Positions 35,030 to 43,364 of a DNA stretch of 64,000 nucleotides are shown piece after piece (the first letter of the stretch is position 1; the number at the start of each line of letters is the position of its first letter). Both the position numbers and the translations under genes were made by a program. This DNA is from JAIEOG01 sp964611895. Its GTDB lineage: Bacteria > Bdellovibrionota > FAC87 > UBA2466. Below the pieces are notes generated by a model. The model made no database searches. It was given only the letters and a program-made list of their open reading frames with translations, and was not told the origin of the DNA. The stretch lies in assembly GCA_964611895.1 (NCBI GenBank), contig CAZTDN010000001.1, positions 1 to 64,000 of the forward strand, written 5' to 3'.

Positions 35030-36097
35030 ATGGAACGCATTATAAAACTCGGCTGGATGCCTTGGGCGGTGGTTTTCTTGGCGGCCATTGCTCGTCCTGC
35101 TCTTGGGTTGAATGAGTTTTTTGAAATTTACAACGCGCCCCAGGCCTTGGCGATGGGAAACGCGTTTACTGCCGAAGCTTCTGGTGCAAACTCCCTATTC
35201 TACAACCCAGCTGGGCTCGCTAGGGCGGAGGGCCGCAAGTGGGCATTCAATCTCTTTTCGGTAGATGCGGCGATGGCGGCCGGATCCTTGGCAAATTTTC
35301 GCAATCTCTGGGCGGACGCCGTGCTGCCCAGCATGGCTGCGGGAACGTACCAATACACGCGTTTCAATGTTGTCCCGTCAATTTCCCACCGCAACTTCGC
35401 CATCGCGCTTTTGGGGACCTACGAGTTTGCCGGTTTATCCGATGGGACCAATATCGACTTAAACTACCACAAGGACTTTGGCGTCGTGGTGGGAACCTCC
35501 ACCAATCTTTTCTCGAACTTGGTGAAAATCGGTGTTGCGGGGAAAGTATTCGACCGCAGCGAAATGCTAGGCACCTACACCGTAGCGTCCATGGCGTCTA
35601 ACCCTACACTCAATCGAATGGCCGAGGGGCTGGGGATCGGAGTCGACGCAGGTGTGCTGCTGACTTTGCCTATGTCCTTTTTGCCTTCGTTAGGCTTCGC
35701 CTGGAAAGACATCCTGGGCACCGCTTTCAGACCGCTGCGCATCTTCAACACGACCACCGTTGGAGCGCCCACAGCCATTGCTCAGAGTTTTAATGTCGGG
35801 TTTTCGATCCGGCCCATCCTCTGGCGCGGAACTCGCGCCGTGATTACCGCCGATCTTCGACACCTGGAGCGAACCGATCTCCCTCTGACCAAAAAGTTGC
35901 ACTTTGGACTCCAGATCATGGCGCATCGATCGTTTTTTATCTGGGCGGGGATGAATCAGATGTTGCCCACTGGAGGGTTTGGCCTTCGTTTGCCCGGTGG
36001 TGATTTTGAAATCGGCACATACGCAGCGGACATTGGCGACGCCACGACAGTTACCGCCGACAGACGCTTACAGATGCGCTGGACGATAGGTTTTTAG
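35030..36097 (+). CDS. FadL/PorV-like outer-membrane barrel protein 1
   Basis: About 355 residues with a signal peptide (WMPWAVVFLAAIARPALG). The mature start, YNAPQALAMGNAFTAEASGA, followed by NSLFYNPAGLARAEG, is the N-terminal pattern of FadL-like and PorV/TraF-like barrels. Many alternating strands follow, and the chain ends in WTIGF with a terminal aromatic residue. ATG 35012 is an alternative start. The open frame reaches further back to 34787 but that part is antisense to the App1-like gene. The next gene, a paralogue, starts one base after its stop. Confidence 0.75.
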   Translation: MERIIKLGWMPWAVVFLAAIARPALGLNEFFEIYNAPQALAMGNAFTAEASGANSLFYNPAGLARAEGRKWAFNLFSVDAAMAAGSLANFRNLWADAVLPSMAAGTYQYTRFNVVPSISHRNFAIALLGTYEFAGLSDGTNIDLNYHKDFGVVVGTSTNLFSNLVKIGVAGKVFDRSEMLGTYTVASMASNPTLNRMAEGLGIGVDAGVLLTLPMSFLPSLGFAWKDILGTAFRPLRIFNTTTVGAPTAIAQSFNVGFSIRPILWRGTRAVITADLRHLERTDLPLTKKLHFGLQIMAHRSFFIWAGMNQMLPTGGFGLRLPGGDFEIGTYAADIGDATTVTADRRLQMRWTIGF

Positions 36098-36098
36098 A

Positions 36099-37217
36099 AT
36101 GAATATGAATATGAAAATAAAATTTCTACTGGCGTTTGCTTTGCTGGGGAGCACTGCATGGGGTGAGCTCGTACGCAACCCTTATCCGGGCGTACGCCCT
36201 AGCGGTATGGGAAATGCGTTTTTGGCGATTTCGGACGATGCGAACGCGCTCTGGTACAACCCGGCGGGACTGACCAAAGTTAAAGGCACACACTTGAGTC
36301 TCATCGACACTTCCCTGGCTGTCGATAGCATTGATACTTTCGGCCGACTCTGGAATGGCGTTTTTAAAGGGGACACGGCCAATATCATCCGTACAGACCA
36401 ACAGTTCATGCGCTTTAATTTTCGGCCGACTCTGGTCATGCCAAATTTTAGCTTTACGATTTACTCCCACGCCAACTCTTTCAGTCGCCTGGACAACCTA
36501 ACGGACTTGGACGCGAATGTGGATATCTACGCTTTCAACGATATAGGCGCGGCGGTAGGTTTTGGCATTCCGCTCGGCCCCTACTTCAGCATTGGAGCAA
36601 CGACGCGCGTTTTCCAGCGCGCAGGCATCGACGCCGAACTGACTGGGGTTGAGTTGCTCACTGCGCTGGGTCTCTCAGCGACTCTTCCGAGTCAGCAACA
36701 GGTTTTGAGCGCAGTTTACCAGCAGCTTTCAGCCCTATCGGGTGTCGGCCTTGGCATCGCCGTCGATTTAGGAAGTCAGCTCACCATTCCCATGCCAAAA
36801 GGCTATCCTAAGTGGACACTCGCTGCGACGATGAACGATGTAGGGGCAACAACGTTTCGCCCTCTTATCACCACTCGACAACCTGCGCGCGTGGAACAAT
36901 CGATACATTTTGGGACTGCGCTGCAGTTTGACCTCGGGAAATCAGGAGTATTCAACCTTGCGTTCGACTACCGCAACGCTTTCGAAGCGCTCCCGTTCAT
37001 CAAGCAAGCAAACTTGGGGTTAGAGTGGCGCCACCGCGTTTTCGGTATCCGCGCCGGAGCCACACAGGGCTACTGGACGGCGGGCGCCAGTTTGGAGTTT
37101 CCACCCTCTACACGCGTGCATGTTTCTTCCTACGCCGTCGAACTCGGTCAATCCGCATGGCAATCAGAATACCGGGTCTACATGATCCAGATTGCGTTGG
37201 GATTCAATCCGCTTTAG
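36099..37217 (+). CDS. FadL/PorV-like outer-membrane barrel protein 2
   Basis: 372 residues, a paralogue of the preceding gene. After the signal peptide (MKIKFLLAFALLGSTAWG) the start NPYPGVRPSGMGNAFLAISD and then NALWYNPAGLTKVKG repeats the same design. Both proteins keep FGxxL-W and YNPAGL landmarks and end with an antiparallel strand (YMIQIALGFNPL). Tandem barrels of this kind may carry different hydrophobic ligands or form a pair; the substrate is unknown. Its stop overlaps the convergent secreted gene by 4 bases. Confidence 0.75.
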   Translation: MNMNMKIKFLLAFALLGSTAWGELVRNPYPGVRPSGMGNAFLAISDDANALWYNPAGLTKVKGTHLSLIDTSLAVDSIDTFGRLWNGVFKGDTANIIRTDQQFMRFNFRPTLVMPNFSFTIYSHANSFSRLDNLTDLDANVDIYAFNDIGAAVGFGIPLGPYFSIGATTRVFQRAGIDAELTGVELLTALGLSATLPSQQQVLSAVYQQLSALSGVGLGIAVDLGSQLTIPMPKGYPKWTLAATMNDVGATTFRPLITTRQPARVEQSIHFGTALQFDLGKSGVFNLAFDYRNAFEALPFIKQANLGLEWRHRVFGIRAGATQGYWTAGASLEFPPSTRVHVSSYAVELGQSAWQSEYRVYMIQIALGFNPL

Positions 37218-38140
37218 TAACCCGTATCCTGATTTAACCAAGCCGCTAGATAAAAGAACTCCAATTCACTTTGGGGCGCCCAAGTCAGGCCACGGCGCTT
37301 TAAATAATTCAATGCTTCACCCCGGGTGACTTTGAAGTAGGTCATAAGCGATCCGCCCTCTTCCAAGCTCCAAATCGCAAGCTCGTTTGTGGTGGGATCA
37401 TATTTATAGCAGACAGGGCTGGTCTTTCCTTGATGGGTCTTCAAGCGCGTGATGGTGATGGCAGCCGGATTTGCGGTCCGAATAAAGTCCATGGCCTTGC
37501 GCTCGTACTCCGCCTCCGCCGCCCGAATCGCTTTCAACTTTTCGTTCTCAGTGGCATTTGACTTCAAAATATCTCGTAGCGGCCCTTCGAACTCCGGAAA
37601 CTCTCCTCGTACCTCGGCCCGAGAACGTAGCACCGCCTGCGTATAGTGCCAGTCACTATGCGAACTGCGATCCAGAGCCGGATTGACCTCACCCATAACA
37701 TGTTTAGCAAAGTGCCGGGCACGGCTGACGGGATTAAAGCTTCGAGGATTAGAACGCTCTCCTACGGAAATACCCGGATGCAGTCGCGGGCCGACCTGCG
37801 CGCCTTGAGCCAAGTCTCGAAGCACTTGTTCCCAGGTCACCGCCCGCTTATCGGTCGAAGCCGGAAGGACTTCACGCCGGAGATCGACCGGCAAAACACC
37901 GATCACTTCTTGAGCGGGCCCGAGCAAAGTCGCCCCCCTCAAAGCTTCCAATACCAAGGTAGAAAACTTGCCACTCGCTTGGGGGAGCGGGACGGACTCC
38001 GGCTTGCGAACGGGCAGGACTTTGATCCTGTCGGAACGTAAATGAGGAAATGCACACAGTCGATCTAGCACCTCGGTGCTTTGTGCAAATGCAACTGAGG
38101 TCCACGCGGCCGTCCAAGCAAAGAGCAACGTTCTCATCAC
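37214..38140 (-). CDS. Secreted hypothetical protein
   Basis: 308 residues with a signal peptide (LLFAWTAAWTSVAFA). A central basic region follows, then a helical, charged segment (LKAIRAAEAEYERKAMDFI), and a C-terminal part with KTHQGKTSPVCYKYDPTTNE and FKVTRGEALNYLKRRG. Only two cysteines are seen in the mature part (LCAFPH and PVCYKY), enough for one disulfide. I do not recognise the family. It follows the rlmI-like gene on the same strand by 39 bases and may share its transcript. Confidence 0.65.
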   Translation of the reverse strand: MMRTLLFAWTAAWTSVAFAQSTEVLDRLCAFPHLRSDRIKVLPVRKPESVPLPQASGKFSTLVLEALRGATLLGPAQEVIGVLPVDLRREVLPASTDKRAVTWEQVLRDLAQGAQVGPRLHPGISVGERSNPRSFNPVSRARHFAKHVMGEVNPALDRSSHSDWHYTQAVLRSRAEVRGEFPEFEGPLRDILKSNATENEKLKAIRAAEAEYERKAMDFIRTANPAAITITRLKTHQGKTSPVCYKYDPTTNELAIWSLEEGGSLMTYFKVTRGEALNYLKRRGLTWAPQSELEFFYLAAWLNQDTGY

Positions 38141-38179
38141 CCACCCTTACCTAAAGGATAAGCTAGAGTAGGTGCCGGT

Positions 38180-39331
38180 TCAATTTCGGCGAAAGGCGAG
38201 AATTTTTAGGTAGTCCCCTTCGGGAAAACCGATGGGGTGGTCATCCTCGGGAGCTAGGGAGGTGGCTTTCTTCAACTCCCCCAGGCACTGGCTCGCGGTT
38301 TTTTCGAATACCGACCGCGCGATACGAGAAGTGCAACAGCAAACAACAATAGTTCCGCCGGGAGCCAAGTGTTTTAGGCTTTCTCGGTACAAACGCCGGT
38401 ACGCCCGCAGCGCCGTTTCCACCTGGTCGATGCGACTGGCCATCATGGGTGGGTCCACGATGATCAGGTTGAATTTTTCGCTCGGGTCGAGCTTTGGCAA
38501 CCATTCAAAGATATCCGCCGCTACCCAACGGTGCTTTGCCGGGGATAGCGTATGCAAACGTTTGGCGACATCGAGAGCGCCTTTACTGACATCGACATTC
38601 CAAATTTCCTTTGCGCCAGCCACTTCAGCCGCTAACCCCAACGTCCCCGTGTAACTAAAGAGATTGAGCACTTTTCCACCGGCAAGTTTCTGAGAACTGA
38701 CCCATTTGCGAAGCCCACGCAGATCTAAAAAGGCACCACTTTTCTGTCCGGCTCCAATTGGGATGGTCAGTTGAAGTTTGCCTTCCTTGACCTGAACTTC
38801 TCGGGGCATGTGACCCAGCAATACCCGGTCTTCTCCCTGGGTTTTGCGCTTGACGGGTAACTTCCAAACCAGGTTCTTGAGCTTTAAGTGCTTAGCAACC
38901 ACCGCGCCCACATAGCGCCCCAAAGGATCTACCGACGGGACATACGTTTGCAAAACCCCTGTGTCCGCGTAGACGTCTACGACAATGCCAGGTAAGCCGT
39001 CATTTTCCCCATGCACGGCTCGAAAGGCGTTGGAGTACTTGCGAACGTGCTCCCTTTTGGAGATCGCTTTGAGAACCTTCTGCGTTACCCACGCCGCATC
39101 CGGAACGGTGCTGCCTTGCTTGAGAACTCGAATGCCGACCAGGCCTTCTTGTTCATAGATCCCCACTCCCAAGACATCATTTTGCGGGCCAAAGAGCTGT
39201 AACCACTCGCCGTTTCGAAATACAGATGCCGCGGAGCTCACCCCGTTTCGGTAAATCCAGGGATGTCCCTGCCGAACTGCCTGCGATCCTTCTTTTTTGA
39301 GTTGATATCTTTTAACTTTGCGACGGCTCAC
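38180..39331 (-). CDS. rlmI: RlmI-like rRNA large subunit C5-methyltransferase
   Basis: 383 residues of the PUA-methyltransferase (RlmI/YccW) family. A PUA-type N-terminus (GHPWIYRNGVSS, LGVGIYEQEGLVGIRVL) is followed by an EEHGD-like linker and a class I methyltransferase with VLNLFSYTGTLGLAAEV and IIVDPPMMASR. The catalytic cysteine region is VVCCCTSRI near the end. E. coli RlmI makes m5C1962 in 23S rRNA; that target here is inferred. The start overlaps the stop of the QEGLA gene by 4 bases. Confidence 0.85.
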   Translation of the reverse strand: MSRRKVKRYQLKKEGSQAVRQGHPWIYRNGVSSAASVFRNGEWLQLFGPQNDVLGVGIYEQEGLVGIRVLKQGSTVPDAAWVTQKVLKAISKREHVRKYSNAFRAVHGENDGLPGIVVDVYADTGVLQTYVPSVDPLGRYVGAVVAKHLKLKNLVWKLPVKRKTQGEDRVLLGHMPREVQVKEGKLQLTIPIGAGQKSGAFLDLRGLRKWVSSQKLAGGKVLNLFSYTGTLGLAAEVAGAKEIWNVDVSKGALDVAKRLHTLSPAKHRWVAADIFEWLPKLDPSEKFNLIIVDPPMMASRIDQVETALRAYRRLYRESLKHLAPGGTIVVCCCTSRIARSVFEKTASQCLGELKKATSLAPEDDHPIGFPEGDYLKILAFRRN

Positions 39332-40623
39332 GAACTCAGCTTCCAGTCCTCGATACTTCGATACCCGTCGAAATAGCTCCGAAAGCTGGTGAGATCCACT
39401 GAATTCAGAATGACATCAAAGAAACTAAAGAAACTAATCAAACCTTCCCAGTTCTTCAGCCAATCCGGGACAAAGTACGGCGGCTCTAAAATGCCGTGCA
39501 CTCGGAGCCACTCCACCACCGCCACGTCTTCTACCGCAAACCGGCCCGAGATCAGGCTCTCAATCAACATGTGGTTGTGAGTTTTCGTGGCGGCCTGCAA
39601 GAAGTGGTAAACCTCGAGCAGCCCCGCCAAGTACACGATGTCCTTCGTGAAAGGGGCTCGTCCCCCCAAAGGCGCGCCTCGAAAAACACGCTGGGAAGCG
39701 TAAAACGCATCGAGATCCGACTCAGAACGCACTTTGAACCACCGGTACAGCTCCATGAAATCGGCGCCTTGCTCCACCATGTGAATAGCTTCAACCCGGT
39801 CGCAAAGACTCAAGAACCGAGACTGCGACATCGTGTGGCCGTAGATCTCGTGAAAAACCGCTATTCCCTCTTGAGTCAAAGTCGTTCTAGGCCCTCCGGC
39901 AGACAGAAACGGTGCGTGCAGTTGCCTCGCACCATTCTGAGCCGTCAAGCAATGGGACTCGACTTCATGGTTCCAAAGGGCTCCCAGCTCAAACGCCGAG
40001 AACCGACTGTCGGATCGAATTCGCACACGGCTCATCCCTGCAACGACTTTTGCAACGATTTCATCCGAGAGTTCAACTTTTACGGCCATCAACGGGCTTC
40101 GCTTACGCAGCTTTTTCTCCAACCCCGCGGCAAACTCCGCCGCGCTCAAAGTGACATTGGACTCGGAAATGTCGTTCAAGTTGCAAATGCCCATTCGACC
40201 CGAAATCGAGCGCGCTAGTTCCAAATAGGTTGTTTGCCCCTGCGCCAGCCGGCTTGAAGAACAGCCATAGAGCTGCGTGGAAATTTCAAAAAAAGCAGGA
40301 GACTCCAACGCCAAGATCAGTCGGACCCCGGCCGAATAGGAGTCTTTGTTTTTCATCAGCCATTGCAGAACAGGGTGTTCCCCTTGCAATCGGGGGTGCA
40401 ATGCGCCCAATGCTTGGAGCGCGTCTGTGAGCCCCTTTTTGTCGACGGCATAGGATGGCTGAGGAAGTGATTCCCCGCCTGCTTTAAAAAAACCCGCTGC
40501 GACTTCCCGCCCCCAACCCAAAGTCGCCAATATTTTTGCCTTACGCGACGCGAACGCAAAAACTTCGCTGCAGTCCTTGAGCAACTGCAAAAGCGCGTCT
40601 TTTTTCAGCTCGCGTGATTCCAT
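39328..40623 (-). CDS. QEGLA-motif metallopeptidase family (DUF1704) protein
   Basis: 431 residues of the DUF1704 family, annotated in databases as flavohaemoglobin-expression-modulating QEGLA motif proteins. The name motif appears as TLTQEGIAVFHEI (residues 249-260). The metal motif HExxxH is NHEVESHCL (His219, Glu220, His224). Vertebrate members (MATCAP) are tubulin tyrosine carboxypeptidases that use this HExxxH site, so a peptidase activity here is plausible, but the bacterial substrate is unknown. It lies between leucine dehydrogenase (next base) and rlmI (4-base overlap) in one transcript. Confidence 0.85.
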   Translation of the reverse strand: MESRELKKDALLQLLKDCSEVFAFASRKAKILATLGWGREVAAGFFKAGGESLPQPSYAVDKKGLTDALQALGALHPRLQGEHPVLQWLMKNKDSYSAGVRLILALESPAFFEISTQLYGCSSSRLAQGQTTYLELARSISGRMGICNLNDISESNVTLSAAEFAAGLEKKLRKRSPLMAVKVELSDEIVAKVVAGMSRVRIRSDSRFSAFELGALWNHEVESHCLTAQNGARQLHAPFLSAGGPRTTLTQEGIAVFHEIYGHTMSQSRFLSLCDRVEAIHMVEQGADFMELYRWFKVRSESDLDAFYASQRVFRGAPLGGRAPFTKDIVYLAGLLEVYHFLQAATKTHNHMLIESLISGRFAVEDVAVVEWLRVHGILEPPYFVPDWLKNWEGLISFFSFFDVILNSVDLTSFRSYFDGYRSIEDWKLSS

Positions 40624-41721
40624 TTAGCGTCGAATCGCCCGCGTGGAATAGCCCGGTTTACCATTCCCCAAAAACCGACCCCGGAGCCGACTCATATCGG
40701 ACAAGCGGCTTTCCGCCACCCTGTCGGCACAGCGGTATTCAGGTAGCCCTTCCTTAGCCGAAACCTGCAAAATGGACTTCATGACATAGTAAATGTTGCG
40801 GATCATGCGATTGGCACGCAGCTCATCATACCCTTCCAATTCGATGGAGACGTTCATGAGCCCTCCCGCATTAATGGCATAGTCTGGAGCATAGAGGATT
40901 TTCCTCTTAAAGAGCTCATCCCCAATCTCTGGGTGTGCAAGCTGGTTATTGGCACTTCCAGCGACAATCTTGCACTTGAGTCTGGGCAACGTCTTCTCAT
41001 TCAAAATTGCCCCCAGAGCGGATGGGCAAAAAATATCAGCGTCCGTATCGTAAATATCTTCCGTACTCACGACGGTCACGTTGGGACGGTTGGCAAGCGC
41101 TTCGCAGCGGGAGCGATCGATGTCACAGACATACACTCGCATGCCGTTCATCAAAAATAGCTCAACGAGCTCTTGACCCACATGGCCCGCGCCCTGGACA
41201 GCGACAGAGAGCCCCTTCAACTCGGCTTTGCCAAACTTGGCTTCAACGCAAGCACGCACTCCTTCAAGAACCCCCTTGGCGGTCCAAGGTGAGGGATCTC
41301 CGGAGCCCCCATGGGTACGAGCTACGCCGACAACACTGGAAGTTTCCATATGAATGTATTCCATGTCGTTGACGTCGGTGCCCACATCTTCAGCGGTGAT
41401 ATACCTTCCGTTCAGTGACTCGACAAAAGACCCAAAGGTACGAAAAAGCGCTTCAGACTTTTGCTGTTTTGGATCGGCAATAATTACGGCTTTTCCGCCC
41501 CCCAGATTCAACCCGGCAACAGCTGCTTTGTAGGTCATACCCTTGGAGAGTCGTAGTGCATCTACAATCGCTGCGTCGACAGACTCGTAGTTCCACATCC
41601 GACACCCGCCCAATGCAGGCCCGAGCTGGGTGTTGTGAATAGCAACGATCGCTTTGAGTCCCACACTGGGCTCATGAAAAAAAACAACTTCTTCGTGCTC
41701 GCTTGTAAAAAAACGTTCCAT
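40624..41721 (-). CDS. ldh: Leucine (branched-chain amino acid) dehydrogenase
   Basis: About 365 residues of the Glu/Leu/Phe/Val dehydrogenase family. It deaminates leucine, valine and isoleucine to the oxo acids with NAD. LGPALGGCRMWNYES, the catalytic lysine in LSKGMTYKAAVAGLNLGGGK and the NAD motif VQGAGHVGQELVELF are typical, as is ITAEDVGTDVNDMEYI. The shorter ATG at 41721 has GGAG 11 bases upstream and fits the family; the frame runs to 41748. Valine and isoleucine breakdown ends in propionyl-CoA, which links it to the carboxylase and mutase genes. Confidence 0.88.
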   Translation of the reverse strand: MERFFTSEHEEVVFFHEPSVGLKAIVAIHNTQLGPALGGCRMWNYESVDAAIVDALRLSKGMTYKAAVAGLNLGGGKAVIIADPKQQKSEALFRTFGSFVESLNGRYITAEDVGTDVNDMEYIHMETSSVVGVARTHGGSGDPSPWTAKGVLEGVRACVEAKFGKAELKGLSVAVQGAGHVGQELVELFLMNGMRVYVCDIDRSRCEALANRPNVTVVSTEDIYDTDADIFCPSALGAILNEKTLPRLKCKIVAGSANNQLAHPEIGDELFKRKILYAPDYAINAGGLMNVSIELEGYDELRANRMIRNIYYVMKSILQVSAKEGLPEYRCADRVAESRLSDMSRLRGRFLGNGKPGYSTRAIRR

Positions 41722-41816
41722 GGATGCTTCATCTCCGGTTGAAGCCAAACCTTACCAAGAGGGGGCCAACCGTTCAAGCTTTGCCCTCGCAAGTCCGACG
41801 TCTTTCAGGTTAGACT

Positions 41817-43364
41817 GTGAGCCCGATGAGCAAACAAACGCCCAAGTCTATTTTCGACGCCCGAGATGTGAAGCTCCCCCCAGAAGCGCCGGGAGTCTTT
41901 CCTTATACCCGTGGCATTCACCCCTCGATGTACACGAAAAAAGTTTGGACAATGCGCCAGTATGCAGGGTTTGGAGACGCCGCCGCATCGAACGCCCGTT
42001 ACAAGTACCTGCTGTCTCAAGGCATCAGTGGGCTTTCTATCGCTTTTGATCTGCCCACTCAAATGGGCTACGACTCCGATCACCCTCTTGCGAAGGGCGA
42101 AGTCGGGCGTGTGGGCGTGGCCATCAGCTCGTTGGAGGATATGGAGACCGTGTTGCGGGACCTGCCCTTGGCGGATATCAGCACGTCCATGACGATTAAC
42201 GCTACGGCGCCTATCCTGCTCTGCCTCTATCTCAGCGTCGCCGATCGTCAAGGAGTCGATCGAAAAAAACTCCGCGGCACCATTCAAAACGATATCCTCA
42301 AAGAGTATATCGCTCGGGGCACTTACGCGTTCCCCCCGGCTCCAAGCCTGAAGCTCACCGCAGATGTTTTTGATTTTTGCCGAACGGAAGTTCCAAACTG
42401 GAACACGATTTCCATCAGTGGCTATCACATCCGCGAAGCCGGCAGCACTGCAGTGCAAGAAGTCGCGTTCACACTTGCCGACGGCCTGACCTACGTCGAA
42501 GCCGCGCTTTCTCGAGGTCTATCCATCGATGAATTTGCCCCCCGGCTCTCGTTCTTTTTTAATGTGCACAATGACTTTTTGGAAGAAGTTGCTAAGTTTC
42601 GTGCCGCACGGCGACTCTGGGCAAAACTCATTCAACAACGTTACAAACCCCAGGATCCTAAATCGACGTTATTGCGCTTTCACGCCCAAACAGCCGGAAG
42701 TACACTTATCGCTCAGCAAATAGACACCAACGTTCCCCGGGTGACATTGCAATGTCTTGCCGCAGCACTGGGGGGCGCACAGTCCATACACACAAACTCC
42801 CGCGACGAAGCTCTCGGGCTACCAACAGAGGACGCCGCAAAACTTGCGCTGCGGACACAACAGGTGATCGCATTTGAGTCGGGTATCACGCAGATCGTAG
42901 ACCCGTTTGGTGGCAGCTACGCTATTGAAGCGCTCACCGAAAACATTGAACTCAAGAGCCTTGCACTCATCGAAGAGATTGAAAAACGTGGCGGTGTCGT
43001 TGCCTGCATTAAAGAGGGCTTTCAACAAGGGCTCATCCAGGAAGCAAGCTACCAATACCAGCTCGAAATCGAAAAGAAAGAACGCGTCATCGTCGGCATG
43101 AATGCATTTTTGGAAAACGAAACCTCTGCGCCACCCGTGTTGAAAATTGACCCCAAGGTGGAAAAAGATCAGATTGAAAGACTGACTCAGTTCAAAGCGG
43201 CGCGCGATTCCAAAGACGTTCAAGCAAAATCAAAAGCTCTCGAACAAGCAGCCCGCGAAGACGGAAACCTTCTCCCGTTTATTTACTCGGCGGTGAAGGC
43301 GCACGTGACTTTGGGGGAAATTGTCGAGAGCCTCACTCGAGTTTGGGGGCGGTACCGGCCTTAA
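41817..43364 (+). CDS. Methylmalonyl-CoA mutase, catalytic subunit without B12 domain
   Basis: 515 residues that cover the TIM-barrel catalytic part of methylmalonyl-CoA mutase: FPYTRGIHPSMYTKKVWTMR, AFDLPTQMGYDSDHPL, SISGYHIREAGSTAVQE, RFHAQTAGSTL and QIVDPFGGSYAIEAL. It ends without the C-terminal cobalamin domain (no DxHxxG motif), so a separate B12 subunit must exist elsewhere, as in many bacteria and archaea with split enzymes. GTG 41817 has AGG seven bases before it; ATG 41826 is the alternative. It turns methylmalonyl-CoA into succinyl-CoA. Convergent with murJ, 4-base overlap. Confidence 0.9.
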   Translation: MSPMSKQTPKSIFDARDVKLPPEAPGVFPYTRGIHPSMYTKKVWTMRQYAGFGDAAASNARYKYLLSQGISGLSIAFDLPTQMGYDSDHPLAKGEVGRVGVAISSLEDMETVLRDLPLADISTSMTINATAPILLCLYLSVADRQGVDRKKLRGTIQNDILKEYIARGTYAFPPAPSLKLTADVFDFCRTEVPNWNTISISGYHIREAGSTAVQEVAFTLADGLTYVEAALSRGLSIDEFAPRLSFFFNVHNDFLEEVAKFRAARRLWAKLIQQRYKPQDPKSTLLRFHAQTAGSTLIAQQIDTNVPRVTLQCLAAALGGAQSIHTNSRDEALGLPTEDAAKLALRTQQVIAFESGITQIVDPFGGSYAIEALTENIELKSLALIEEIEKRGGVVACIKEGFQQGLIQEASYQYQLEIEKKERVIVGMNAFLENETSAPPVLKIDPKVEKDQIERLTQFKAARDSKDVQAKSKALEQAAREDGNLLPFIYSAVKAHVTLGEIVESLTRVWGRYRP

